A stretch of 64,000 nucleotides of DNA from Chlorobaculum parvum NCIB 8327 (GCF_000020505.1 NC_011027.1:120001-184000), one strand, 5' to 3'. Positions 36,094 through 45,310 are shown, numbered from the stretch's first letter. Notes: generated by a model from the letters alone, not told the origin. Program-made: numbers and translations.

Positions 36094-36966
36094 TTGTTGT
36101 TGCTGCTCATACCATTGCTGAATGGATGCGCCGGCAAAACAGAGTCGAACAAGTTGCAGGTCGTGGCCTCCATCGAGCCGCTGGCGTGGTTCACGGAGCG
36201 CATCGGCGGTGACAGGGTGTCGGTTTCGGTTATGGTGCCTTCCGGTGGCAATCCGCACACCTACGAGCCGACGCCGAAGCAGATGGCCCAGGTCAGCCAT
36301 GCGGCACTGTTCGTAAAGGCCGGTTCGGGCGTCGAGTTCGAACTTGACTGGATGCAGCGCCTGATCGATCTCAACAAAAGCATGGCAGTGTGCAATGCCT
36401 CCGAGGGGGTCGCGCTGCTGCCGATGGGCGAGACGGAGCAAGACGCCGCAGTTGAACCGGCCGACCAGCATCAGCACGGCCACCTCGATCCTCACTTCTG
36501 GCTCTCTCCGAAAAATGCCCGACTGATTGCGAAGAACGTCGAGCGCTCGCTCGTGGCTATCGATCCGGATGGCAAGGCGTATTACGCAGCCAACCGGACC
36601 GCAGTTGATCAGGAGTTGCAACAGCTTGACGAACAGATTCGCAAGCAACTAGCCGGACTGCAAAACCGCAGCTTTCTTGTGTTCCATCCCGCCTGGGGCT
36701 ACTTTGCCCATGACTATGGACTGACGCAGATCGCCGCCGAAGAGGAGGGCAAGACGCTGACGCCGCGCCAGATGGAGCGGGTGATCGAAGAGGCGCGGCG
36801 CGAGGGCATCAAAGCGGTGTTCGTTTCGCCCGAGTTCAGCACGGCGCAGGCCAACGCTATCGCGCAGGACATCGGCGGCGCGACGGTGACGGTCGATCCG
36901 CTGGCTCGCGACTATCTTCAGAATCTTCACCAGGCGGCAGCGGCCTTTGCGCGGGGGATGCAATGA
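36094..36966 (+). CDS. znuA: Metal ABC transporter substrate-binding lipoprotein (ZnuA-like), 5' end frameshifted
   Basis: 290 residues as read. The mature protein follows the lipobox 'LLIPLLNGC' and shows the cluster A-I pattern: 'SIEPLAWFTERIGGDRVSVS', the metal His in 'GGNPHTYEPTPKQM', a His-rich loop 'DQHQHGHLDPHFWL' and 'FHPAWGYFAHDYGL'. It binds Zn2+ or Mn2+ in the periplasm and hands it to ZnuBC. In this frame there is no ATG and no positively charged n-region. An ATG at 36030 begins 'MTTRQGRFISS' in another frame and would join it if the T8 tract at 36063-36070 were T7, giving a perfect lipoprotein signal. The gene may be phase-variable, mutated or misread. Confidence 0.8.
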   Translation: MLLLLIPLLNGCAGKTESNKLQVVASIEPLAWFTERIGGDRVSVSVMVPSGGNPHTYEPTPKQMAQVSHAALFVKAGSGVEFELDWMQRLIDLNKSMAVCNASEGVALLPMGETEQDAAVEPADQHQHGHLDPHFWLSPKNARLIAKNVERSLVAIDPDGKAYYAANRTAVDQELQQLDEQIRKQLAGLQNRSFLVFHPAWGYFAHDYGLTQIAAEEEGKTLTPRQMERVIEEARREGIKAVFVSPEFSTAQANAIAQDIGGATVTVDPLARDYLQNLHQAAAAFARGMQ

Positions 36967-37742
36967 GCGAGCCGATTGTCGTCTGCGAGAAGCTGTGCGT
37001 CGATCGTGACGGCGCGCCGGTGCTGAAGGGGCTTTCCCTCTCGGTGCATAAGGGTGATTTTCTGGCCGTGCTCGGACCGAACGGCGGCGGCAAGACCACG
37101 CTGCTCAAGGTAATGCTCGGCTTGATTCAGCCAACATCAGGCACGGTGACGGTGTTCGGCAAGGCGCCGGGCGAGATCGTGGGCCGGATCGGTTACGTAC
37201 CGCAGAGCCTGCAATTCGACCGCACCTTTCCGATCAGCGTGCGCGAGGTGGTGTTGATGGGGCGGCTCTCCAAATCGAAGCTGTTCCTGCGCTACAGCAA
37301 GGATGATCGCACGAAGGCCGCCGAGGCGATGGAGATCACCGGGCTGACGGCACTCGCCAACCGGCGGATCGGCAGCTTGTCGGGTGGCGAGTTGCAGCGC
37401 GTGCTTATCGCGCGGGCGCTGGCTGGCGAACCCGACCTGCTGCTGCTCGACGAACCGACCGCCAGCGTCGATCCGGAGATGAAGACCACGATTTACGACC
37501 TCCTCGACCGGCTCAAGGCCGACCACACCATCGTGCTGGTCACGCACGACACCGGCACCATTGCGCACCACGTCACGCGCATCGCCTGCCTGAACTGCAC
37601 GCTCGACATGCACGAAGAGGGCTCCACGCTCGGTCGCGTATCGCTTGAGAACCTGTACGGCTACCCGGTCGATATCGTCGAGCACCGCGCCCCGTCCGCA
37701 CCCGTCTCCTCGTCACCCACATCCGGACACCGCCATGCCTGA
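36963..37742 (+). CDS. znuC: Metal ABC transporter ATP-binding protein (ZnuC-like)
   Basis: 259 residues. Walker A 'GPNGGGKTTLLKVMLG', Q-loop 'YVPQSLQFDRTF', signature 'LSGGELQRVLIARAL', Walker B 'DLLLLDEPTASVD' and the switch His 'VLVTHDTG' are all intact. The His- and Ser/Pro-rich end ('SSSPTSGHRHA') overlaps the permease gene. It starts four bases inside the znuA stop (ATGA). It powers uptake of the metal captured by the upstream lipoprotein. Confidence 0.93.
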   Translation: MSEPIVVCEKLCVDRDGAPVLKGLSLSVHKGDFLAVLGPNGGGKTTLLKVMLGLIQPTSGTVTVFGKAPGEIVGRIGYVPQSLQFDRTFPISVREVVLMGRLSKSKLFLRYSKDDRTKAAEAMEITGLTALANRRIGSLSGGELQRVLIARALAGEPDLLLLDEPTASVDPEMKTTIYDLLDRLKADHTIVLVTHDTGTIAHHVTRIACLNCTLDMHEEGSTLGRVSLENLYGYPVDIVEHRAPSAPVSSSPTSGHRHA

Positions 37743-38553
37743 CTTCCTGCACTACGAATTTATGCGCAACGCGCTGCTCGCGGCAATCCTGTCGAGCATT
37801 GCCTGCGGCATCATCGGCTCCTACGTGGTGGTGCGCAAAATCGGCTTCATCAGCGGCGGCATCGCCCACACGGCCTTCGGCGGCATCGGACTCGGCTACT
37901 ACCTCGGTCTCAATCCGCTGGTGGGCATCATTCCGTTCAGCCTCGCGGCGGCCATCGGCATCGGCCTGTTGACGCGCAAAGCGAAAGTCTCCGAGGACAC
38001 GGCCATCGGCGCGTTCTGGGCGGCGGGCATGTCGATCGGCGTCATCCTGATCGGCCTCACGCCAGGCTACGCGCCCAACCTCTTCAGCTACCTGTTCGGC
38101 AACATTCTAACCGTGCCGACCTCCGACCTCTGGCTCATCACGCTGCTCGATCTGTTGATCGGCCTGATGGTTTTCGCGCTGAACAAGGAGTTCCTCGCCG
38201 TCTCGTTCGACGAGGAGCACGCGCGGATTTCGGGCCTGAAAACGCTCGCGCTCGATCTGCTCATGCTCTGCCTCATCGCCCTGACCGTGGTGATTATGGT
38301 GCGGGTGGTCGGCATCGTGATGGTGATCGCCCTGCTCACCATTCCCGCTGCCGTCGCGCGGAGTTACAGCAGCAGTCTGCCGCGCATGATGGCGATTGCC
38401 GCACTGCTCTCGATTGTGTTCAGCATCGCCGGGCTCTGGTTGTCGTGGGTGTTCGACCTGGCTTCGGGCGCGACCATCATCCTCGCCGCATCGGTGGTGT
38501 TCCTTCTCAATGCGTTTCTCAATCTCCGAAACGCACGGCAGGCCGCCTGCTGA
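37735..38553 (+). CDS. znuB: Metal ABC transporter permease (ZnuB-like)
   Basis: 272 residues with seven to eight membrane segments. 'SYVVVRKIGFISGGIAHTAF' followed by 'GGIGLGY' is the ABC-3 family signature, and 'LLTIPAAVARSYSSSLPRMM' is the coupling region. ATG 37735 overlaps the znuC end. It forms the inner-membrane channel of the Zn/Mn importer. Confidence 0.92.
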   Translation: MPDFLHYEFMRNALLAAILSSIACGIIGSYVVVRKIGFISGGIAHTAFGGIGLGYYLGLNPLVGIIPFSLAAAIGIGLLTRKAKVSEDTAIGAFWAAGMSIGVILIGLTPGYAPNLFSYLFGNILTVPTSDLWLITLLDLLIGLMVFALNKEFLAVSFDEEHARISGLKTLALDLLMLCLIALTVVIMVRVVGIVMVIALLTIPAAVARSYSSSLPRMMAIAALLSIVFSIAGLWLSWVFDLASGATIILAASVVFLLNAFLNLRNARQAAC

Positions 38554-38641
38554 ACGGATCGTTTGCTCTGCGGGTTTATGGAGACAGCCCAAAATGTTTA
38601 CATTCAGAAAACACCTCATTTTCATTCAAGGACCATCCGTT

Positions 38642-38887
38642 ATGAAGCCGACCTACTACCTCATAGCCGCTGCGCTGTCGATCATCCTCTCGATTTACGT
38701 GTTCATTTTCGGCACGGCGGCCAACAGCCAGCTCATGGCGATCTTTATCGGCCTCTGGGCGCCGACCATTATCTGTCTCGGCATTTTCAATATTCTCATG
38801 AACATCCACGACGAGATGTGCTGCGCCCACAAGCGCATCGAGGGTCGGCAGACCGGCAATGACGACGGCAATTGCTGTAGCCGCTGA
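38642..38887 (+). CDS. Small two-helix membrane protein, unknown
   Basis: 81 residues with a ribosome site (AAGGA) before ATG 38642. Two membrane helices ('YYLIAAALSIILSIYVFIFG' and 'LMAIFIGLWAPTIICLGIFN') are followed by a Cys-containing charged tail ('EMCCAHKRIEG', 'NCCSR'). The function is unknown. It lies between the metal transporter and the fluoride channel; its two Cys pairs might bind metal. Another ATG at 38594 would add 16 residues. Confidence 0.7.
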   Translation: MKPTYYLIAAALSIILSIYVFIFGTAANSQLMAIFIGLWAPTIICLGIFNILMNIHDEMCCAHKRIEGRQTGNDDGNCCSR

Positions 38888-38900
38888 TGGAGCCGGAGCG

Positions 38901-39275
38901 ATGAAAAATGTCTTGCTGGTTGGTGCGGGAGGATTTGCCGGGTCGGTGGCGCGCTACCTCGTGGCGCTCGCCGTGCCGTTTTCGGGTACGGGATTTCCCT
39001 TTGCAACCTTTGCGGTCAATCTGCTCGGTTCGTTCCTGATCGGCTTCATCAGCGAACTGGCGCTTTCGACCACGCTGCTCTCGCCCGAAGCCCGCCTGCT
39101 TCTGACGACCGGCTTCTGCGGGGGCTTCACCACCTTTTCGACCGCCATGTACGAAACCGGCGGCCTCATGCGCGACGGCGAGGCGCTTTACGCCAGCCTG
39201 TACGTTGCGGGTAGTCTCGTCGGTGGCCTTGCCTGTCTTTTTTCCGGAACCCTTCTTGCAAAACTCTGGCAATGA
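38901..39275 (+). CDS. crcB: CrcB/Fluc fluoride channel
   Basis: 124 residues from ATG 38901, with GGAGC ahead. Four helices; 'VGAGGFAGSVARYLVALAV', 'FAVNLLGSFLIGFISELAL' and 'TTGFCGGFTTFSTAMYETGG' contain the Gly/Arg, the pore Asn and the Phe-box/Thr residues of Fluc channels. It exports F- as a dimer. I saw no fluoride riboswitch upstream. Confidence 0.93.
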   Translation: MKNVLLVGAGGFAGSVARYLVALAVPFSGTGFPFATFAVNLLGSFLIGFISELALSTTLLSPEARLLLTTGFCGGFTTFSTAMYETGGLMRDGEALYASLYVAGSLVGGLACLFSGTLLAKLWQ

Positions 39276-39607
39276 TGAACTTCATCGAATCGGAACTTCT
39301 GCGGATCTTCGTCGGTGAGCAGGAAAAGCTGCACCACCGCCCGCTCTACGAACTCCTCGTCAGCGAAGCCCTCGAACGCGGCATGGCCGGCGCAACGGTT
39401 TTCCGCGGCCTCCTCTCCTTCGGCTTGCGCCACAAAGTGCACACCTCAAAGATTTTCGAACTCGCCGGAGAGCTGCCGATGGTGATCGAAATCGTGGACA
39501 TCACCGAAAAGATCGAAGAATTCCTGCCGGTAGTGGAGACCCTACTGAAAGAGTCCGGAGCGCAAGCGCTGGTGACGCGGGAAGCGGTGCGGCAGTGGAC
39601 GACGTAG
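39272..39607 (+). CDS. DUF190 protein
   Basis: 111 residues. 'LLRIFVGEQEKLHHRPLYEL' followed by 'LVSEALERGMAGATVFRGL' is the DUF190 pattern, a PII-like fold. The start overlaps the crcB stop, and DUF190 genes commonly accompany crcB, which suggests a regulatory partner of fluoride export. The function is not proven. Confidence 0.88.
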   Translation: MMNFIESELLRIFVGEQEKLHHRPLYELLVSEALERGMAGATVFRGLLSFGLRHKVHTSKIFELAGELPMVIEIVDITEKIEEFLPVVETLLKESGAQALVTREAVRQWTT

Positions 39608-39793
39608 GATTAGAGAAAAGAATTGAAAATCAGCAAGAATACCAAGTCAAAAAGCTGAACTAATTAAAGGTCTTTCTGGTTTTTTCATAAGATTTAAGTA
39701 AATTCACTTCTTCAATTAGACGCATCTCAAGCAAATATCCTGTTTAGTGTTTTTTTGTGCACTAAAACGAACCAATTGTTAGAGGAGGAAACT

Positions 39794-40006
39794 ATGAGTG
39801 CTGATATTACCTCTCGGTTCATGGAGAATGGCGTACTCATTCCAGACACTCTTGTGTTCAATTTTTCGGTACCAAAGTCAGAGCCAAATCTTAAGAGCTC
39901 CACCCACTTTCCGGACTTATCCTCCCAAAAATGCGCAGATTGTTATGAGCAACAATGTCAGCCATCAATTCCCGCGAACGTCGATTACCCCCACCCAATC
40001 GCCTAA
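39794..40006 (+). CDS. Small protein upstream of the ClpP-fold protease, unknown
   Basis: 70 residues with a strong ribosome site (GGAGGAAAC) before ATG 39794. The sequence starts 'MSADITSRFMENGVLIPDTL' and ends with a Cys-containing part ('QKCADCYEQQC'). Its last 62 bp overlap the start of the protease gene in another frame, so it may couple translation of the protease or be its partner. The stretch is AT-richer than the core genome. Confidence 0.55.
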   Translation: MSADITSRFMENGVLIPDTLVFNFSVPKSEPNLKSSTHFPDLSSQKCADCYEQQCQPSIPANVDYPHPIA

Positions 40007-40763
40007 ATATTGGGCGAAGGAAAAGGATCGGTATATAAGGCAGTTGCTCATTTCGGATATCCAAGAGCTAACAAATAGACCTCTAATAGTTTATTTTGCA
40101 CAGTTAGATCAACAAATCAACTTTACAGACCCTGATGATTTGTCGGAAATCATATCCGGCATTGGTGCTGAGGAAGTTGATTTGTTGATTCAAACCCCAG
40201 GAGGGGTTGTTGATGCAACTGAAAAGCTCATTGGAATCTTGCGTCATAAGTTTAAGAAATGGCGAGTAATTGTTCCAAGTTGGGCAAAATCAGCGGGGAC
40301 TGTGATTGCATTATCTGCCGAAAAAATAGTCATGGGTATTAACTCAGAGCTAGGCCCTATTGATCCTCAATGGCAACAACAAGGGGGGCTTTCAATCCCT
40401 TGTGAAATAATTAGTCAAGATCCTTCTCAACCCCATCACCTTAAAAAACTTGCTGAAATGGCAGTCAACAGAATGCGATCTTTAGCCAAGTTATTACTGA
40501 AAAATGGGATGATGCAGGATAAGTCAGATGAAGAGATTGAAGCTGTCTTAAAAAAACTATCAAATCCATCTTCATATAATTCTCACGCAGCTGTAATAGA
40601 TTACCATGAAGCTATAGATATTGGGCTTTCTGCTGAATACTTGAAACATGATGATGATCTCTGGAAAAAGCTTTGGCTTCTTTATTGCCTTTATGATTAT
40701 GATACTAAGTCTAAAGGATTAGGGCGGCTGATTGAGGGAGAGGTATTAAGTATTTCTAGATAA
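39945..40763 (+). CDS. ClpP/crotonase-fold serine protease, SDH/SppA-like
   Basis: 272 residues, no membrane helix. 'DLLIQTPGGVVDATEKLIGI' and 'VPSWAKSAGTVIALSAEKIV' (putative nucleophile Ser after AK) with 'MGINSELGPIDPQWQQQG' form the active-site region of the serine dehydrogenase proteinase group (related to SppA). Start ATG 39945 gives 'MSNNVSHQFPRTSITPTQSP', a disordered head before 'KYWAKEKDRYIRQLL'. Such genes often occur in genomic islands and defence neighbourhoods, but the substrate is unknown. AT-rich codon use indicates acquisition. Confidence 0.8.
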   Translation: MSNNVSHQFPRTSITPTQSPKYWAKEKDRYIRQLLISDIQELTNRPLIVYFAQLDQQINFTDPDDLSEIISGIGAEEVDLLIQTPGGVVDATEKLIGILRHKFKKWRVIVPSWAKSAGTVIALSAEKIVMGINSELGPIDPQWQQQGGLSIPCEIISQDPSQPHHLKKLAEMAVNRMRSLAKLLLKNGMMQDKSDEEIEAVLKKLSNPSSYNSHAAVIDYHEAIDIGLSAEYLKHDDDLWKKLWLLYCLYDYDTKSKGLGRLIEGEVLSISR

Positions 40764-40793
40764 ACAGAAATCTTATTCTAAGAAAGAGAATTA

Positions 40794-40999
40794 AAACAAA
40801 AAAGGGCCGCCTTTTCGGGCAGCCCTTTTTTCGTCTCTGTGCGTCCTCTTGCAGCTTATTTGGTAGCGGCGATGAGGGCGTTGTAGTTTGCCTTGACCGT
40901 CTTCTCCAGATCTTCGTCGGTGTGGACGAAGCTGGTGAACATGGCCTCGAACTGCGACGGGGCGAGGTAGATGCCCTGGTCGAGCATGGAGTGGAAGTA
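40794..40999 (-). pseudogene. Duplicate of the hemL 3' end with its terminator
   Basis: These 206 bp repeat 42684-42889 with seven mismatches by my count. On the minus strand they encode the last 47 residues of glutamate-1-semialdehyde aminomutase up to the stop codon (40856-40858), then the same terminator hairpin. The match breaks off abruptly after 'GTGGAAGTA', where the hipB upstream region begins. There is no start, so it is a remnant or an att-like duplication rather than a gene. Confidence 0.93.
40799..40833. terminator. Terminator hairpin in the duplicate (bidirectional)
   Basis: AAAGGGCCGCC pairs with GGGCAGCCCTTT around TTTTC, with A and T runs at either side. It probably terminates the protease transcript here; the parental copy at 42689-42722 serves hipT and hemL. 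Confidence 0.8.
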
Positions 41000-41008
41000 T
41001 CCCTGAAC

Positions 41009-41130
41009 GGGTATAATTCTGTTTTTATTGAAGCAATTATATTAGATCGGGTATAAATCCATCAAAACCTCTTGCATTTATACCCGTAATGGTATAGCTT
41101 CCTTCTAAGTTATATCAACTATACCCGATC
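41009..41130 (+). promoter_or_regulatory. HipB operator array
   Basis: Four half-sites: GGGTATA at 41009-41015 and 41049-41055, TATACCC at 41079-41085 and 41120-41126. The inner pair is extended (GGGTATAAAT / ATTTATACCC) and GATCGGGTATA (41045-41055) mirrors TATACCCGATC (41120-41130). Starts are 40, 30 and 41 bp apart, i.e. symmetric. Such inverted sites are expected for a HipB-type repressor. Confidence 0.75.
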
Positions 41131-41145
41131 AGTGTCTCGAGGCTT

Positions 41146-41352
41146 ATGAATGCTTTATCTGAATTTGTTCGTAATCGGCGCAAGTCTTTGGGCTTGACCC
41201 AGCCTGAGCTGGCGGAGAAGGCTGGCACGGGGCTGCGGTTTATCCGTGATCTCGAACAGGGGAAAAAGACGTTGCGGATGGACAAGGTGAACCAGGTGCT
41301 CGCCCTGTTCGGTTACGAGCTTGGCCCTGTTCGGCAGGAGTGGGAGGAGTAA
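41146..41352 (+). CDS. hipB: HipB-like antitoxin, XRE DNA-binding protein
   Basis: 68 residues, essentially one HTH_3 domain: 'MNALSEFVRNRRKSLGLTQP' followed by 'ELAEKAGTGLRFIRDLEQGK'. This is shorter than K-12 HipB and lacks its C-terminal extension. It should bind the GGGTATA sites just upstream and repress the module. The next gene starts three bases after the stop. Confidence 0.9.
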   Translation: MNALSEFVRNRRKSLGLTQPELAEKAGTGLRFIRDLEQGKKTLRMDKVNQVLALFGYELGPVRQEWEE

Positions 41353-41355
41353 GCC

Positions 41356-41679
41356 ATGCGGAAAGCCGAGGTGAAATATCTTGACCGAACAGCGGGCTGG
41401 CTTGTGCAGGATGAGGAGGGCTATCATTTCCTGTACGATCAGGCGTACCTCGAATCGGAAAATCCCAAGCCGGTCAGTTTGACGCTGCCGTTGCAGGCTG
41501 CTGCGTATTCGAGCAAAACCATGTTTCCGTTTTTTGACGGCCTGATTCCCGAAGGCTGGCTGCTCGATGTTGCCGAACGGAATTGGAAAATCAATCCGCG
41601 AGATCGCATGGGGCTTTTGATGAACTGCTGCGCGGATTGCATCGGGGCGGTCAACGTGCATCCTGTTCTTTCGGAGTAG
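41356..41679 (+). CDS. hipS: HipS-like protein (HipA N-terminal subdomain as a separate gene)
   Basis: 107 residues corresponding to the N-subdomain-1 of HipA: 'DEEGYHFLYDQAYLESENPK', 'PVSLTLPLQAAAYSS', 'FFDGLIPEGWLLDVAERNW' and 'DRMGLLMNCCADCIGAV'. In the E. coli O127 HipBST system this small protein is the antitoxin that neutralises HipT. Its gene sits three bases from both hipB and hipT, so the three are one operon. Confidence 0.88.
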   Translation: MRKAEVKYLDRTAGWLVQDEEGYHFLYDQAYLESENPKPVSLTLPLQAAAYSSKTMFPFFDGLIPEGWLLDVAERNWKINPRDRMGLLMNCCADCIGAVNVHPVLSE

Positions 41680-41682
41680 CTT

Positions 41683-42639
41683 ATGGAACGGCGATGTCTC
41701 TATTGCTATGAACCGCTGGAATCCGGTGAGACGGATTTTCATCCGAAATGCAGTCGGAAAATGTTCGGAACGGCCACTCCGCCGCTGTTGCCTTACGACG
41801 AAAACCAGCTCGATGAGCTTGCGTTGGAGGTCGTTCGGAGCCATACCGCAATTACCGGCGTACAGCCCAAACTTTCGCTGCACCTGGCGTCCAACGGAAA
41901 AACCCGCTCGCCTCAACGCTTCACCATCGTCGGCTTGTGGGGCGGCTATATCCTCAAGCCGCCATCACCGCGCTTCCCGCAATTGCCGGAAATCGAGGAT
42001 TTGACGATGCACATGGCCGAGGAGTTGCGGATTGCAACCGTTCCGCACAGCCTGATTCGCATGAAATCGGGAACGCTGGCCTACCTGACTCGCCGCATCG
42101 ATCGTACGAAGAAGGGAAAGCTGCACATGGAGGATATGTGCCAGATTACCGGACGTCTCACGGAAAACAAATACGACGGTTCGTATGAGCAGATCGCAAA
42201 AGCGATCCGCCGTTTTTCGGTCAATCCGGGTTTCGATGTCATCAACTTTTTCGAGATGGTGCTGTTTTGCTTTCTGACCGGTAATGCCGATATGCACCTG
42301 AAAAATTTTTCCTTGATCGATATTCCCGAAAAAGAGGGCGTGAACCTTGCCCCGGCTTATGACCTCGTCTCCACCGCGCTCGTGATGCCATCCGACGATG
42401 AAGAGCTTGCCCTGACGCTCAACGGCAAGAAAAAACGGCTGATGCTCACGGATTTTCAAGCAGCGTTGAAAACATTGTCGGTTGACGAGGTGGTGCAGGA
42501 TCGAGTGTTCCGGAAATTCAGCAAGGCTCGTCCAGCTCTGGAAAACCTGATTGACAAGAGTTTCCTTGACCCGGAACTCAAGCTGGCCTACAAAGAGCTT
42601 GTCATAAAGAAATATCGGCAGATTGGGCTGGCTTCATAA
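41683..42639 (+). CDS. hipT: HipT-like Ser/Thr kinase toxin (HipA C-terminal part)
   Basis: 318 residues. A Cys/His cluster near the N-terminus (C5, C8, H20, C23) could bind zinc. The regulatory loop 'HTAITGVQPKLSL' has A56-I57-T58 where known HipT proteins carry a Ser-x-Ser type motif. K92 ('YILKP') should contact ATP; 'GNADMHLKNFSL' (D203, N208) and 'APAYDLVS' (D227) form the catalytic centre. HipT of enteric bacteria phosphorylates tryptophanyl-tRNA synthetase and stops translation; the target here is unknown. It forms hipBST with the two preceding genes and ends just before the hemL repeat. Confidence 0.9.
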   Translation: MERRCLYCYEPLESGETDFHPKCSRKMFGTATPPLLPYDENQLDELALEVVRSHTAITGVQPKLSLHLASNGKTRSPQRFTIVGLWGGYILKPPSPRFPQLPEIEDLTMHMAEELRIATVPHSLIRMKSGTLAYLTRRIDRTKKGKLHMEDMCQITGRLTENKYDGSYEQIAKAIRRFSVNPGFDVINFFEMVLFCFLTGNADMHLKNFSLIDIPEKEGVNLAPAYDLVSTALVMPSDDEELALTLNGKKKRLMLTDFQAALKTLSVDEVVQDRVFRKFSKARPALENLIDKSFLDPELKLAYKELVIKKYRQIGLAS

Positions 42640-42745
42640 CTGCGTTCGCTTGCACATTCAACCCAATCCCCAAAATCATCCACAAACAAAAAAGGGCCGC
42701 CTTTTCGGGCAGCCCTTTTTGCGTTTCTGTGCGTCCTCTTGCTGC

Positions 42746-44041
<1,296 letters not shown>

Positions 44042-44146
44042 GTCGAATCGTTCGGTTTGAATTTGTCGAGGAGTGATTTAATGAATAACTGGTCAAGATA
44101 GAAAATAGTCCCGAAGATTGAAAACCCGTTAACCTAACGGGTTGGC

Positions 44147-44929
44147 TCAGGCGGAGATCAGCCGTGAGACGATGTCGAGGTGCTTGCGGTGAGGCATCCG
44201 GCCAAGGTGGCAGGCGCAGTACTCCTGCAGAAGTGCCGTGACCGCTGAGACCTCCTCGGGCGAGGCTTCCGGGCACGCCGCCTGGCTGCCGGTTGCCGCA
44301 AGGGCACGGATGAAGAGATAGTGGCTCACCGGTACGCGCTGGATCGTCGCGCCCATCGGTACGGCGCTGCCCGGCAGGGCGAAGCCACCGGGGTCGTGCA
44401 CAAAGAGCAGCTCGTCGAGCTGCATCTCTTCGATGCTGCCCAGTAGGTCGTAGTTGCTGAACACGCACCGTTTCAGCGCCGGGGTGAAACCGAGCACGCT
44501 GACGAGACGCAACAGGAAGCCGGCGAGAATCGGCTGGAAGTCCCGCTCGGTGTCGCAAAGCCGTTCGATGGTGGCGGCAACAAGCGTGAAGAGCGGCACG
44601 TTTTTCTCTTCGGGGCCGGAAGCGTAGCGGACGAGGTCGAGCACCCGGTAGAGCACGCTGAAGCGTTCGAGGTCGGGCGTTTCGGAGAGGGGGCTTTTCA
44701 CCAGGCTGGCGTCACTGGCAAGCTGAAGGTCGCGGTTGCCTTTTTTATAGAGTACCGCATCGATGAGGTTGCCTGGCGAAAACAGCATTCCGGTTTTGCT
44801 CTTCGCGCTTCGGCCGCCTTTCAGGATCACCGACACCTGGCCGTACTCCCTTGTCAGGAGCAGGCATATCTTGGACTGGTCGCGATACTTGATGTCGCGG
44901 AGTACGACCGCCCGCGTTTTTACGATCAC
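44147..44929 (-). CDS. recO: DNA repair protein RecO
   Basis: 260 residues. The N-terminal OB fold starts 'MIVKTRAVVLRDIKYRDQSK' and 'EYGQVSVILKGGRSAKSKTG', followed by the helical domain ('ERFSVLYRVLDLVRY') and 'DFQPILAGFLLRLVSVLGF'. The usual zinc-binding cysteines are only partly present (C in 'KRCVFSN', 'YCACHLG'). It anneals single strands and loads RecA with RecR. It is separated from hemL by about 105 bp. Confidence 0.9.
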   Translation of the reverse strand: MIVKTRAVVLRDIKYRDQSKICLLLTREYGQVSVILKGGRSAKSKTGMLFSPGNLIDAVLYKKGNRDLQLASDASLVKSPLSETPDLERFSVLYRVLDLVRYASGPEEKNVPLFTLVAATIERLCDTERDFQPILAGFLLRLVSVLGFTPALKRCVFSNYDLLGSIEEMQLDELLFVHDPGGFALPGSAVPMGATIQRVPVSHYLFIRALAATGSQAACPEASPEEVSAVTALLQEYCACHLGRMPHRKHLDIVSRLISA

Positions 44930-45052
44930 CGGTGAAACTTTTTTTTGAATTTAAATATAGTTATATATGCAATCCAATTTTCCGGGTTTTTGCAACCCGA
45001 GCAGAACAGATCAACATATCCAGAATAGACGTTAGAACGGAGGAAAAGAGAT

Positions 45053-45310
45053 ATGCCAACTTACCATTACCGTTGCAGCAAGTGTGGTCATGAAGAGGAT
45101 ATTTTTCAGCGCATGACCGAAGACGCCCTGACCAAATGCTCCAAATGCGGAGAGGAGAGCTACGAGCGCGTCATCAGTGCTGGCGGCGGTTTTGTGCTCA
45201 AAGGTTCGGGCTTCTACAGCACCGACTACTGCGGCAGCAAATCGTCATCGTCCAAAGGCTCCGCACCAAGCGGCGGTTGCTCGACCGGCTCCTGCCCCTT
45301 TGCGCAGTAA
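45053..45310 (+). CDS. FmdB-type zinc-ribbon protein
   Basis: 85 residues. '[20 protein letters not shown]' and '[20 protein letters not shown]' give the two CxxC knuckles of the FmdB family, followed by '[12 protein letters not shown]' and a Ser/Gly-rich tail with three cysteines. The family is widespread and thought to be regulatory; function is not known here. A GGAGG ribosome site precedes ATG 45053. Confidence 0.9.
   Translation: MPTYHYRCSKCGHEEDIFQRMTEDALTKCSKCGEESYERVISAGGGFVLKGSGFYSTDYCGSKSSSSKGSAPSGGCSTGSCPFAQ

Larger units (their letters stand above)
40764..41145. other. Intergenic region holding the hemL duplicate and the hipB control region
   Basis: 382 bp without a full gene. 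The first part is the duplicate hemL 3' end and terminator (40794-40999); the rest is AT-rich control DNA with four GGGTATA-type half-sites (41009-41130) ahead of hipB. Confidence 0.85.

Noticed and set aside
38859-38900. Upstream extension of crcB from ATG 38859.
   Set aside because: The extra 14 residues do not resemble CrcB, overlap the preceding gene, and the ATG at 38901 has a better ribosome site and fits the family N-terminus.
38554-38900. A fluoride riboswitch upstream of crcB.
   Set aside because: No sequence resembling the conserved riboswitch core was found before crcB or the preceding small gene.
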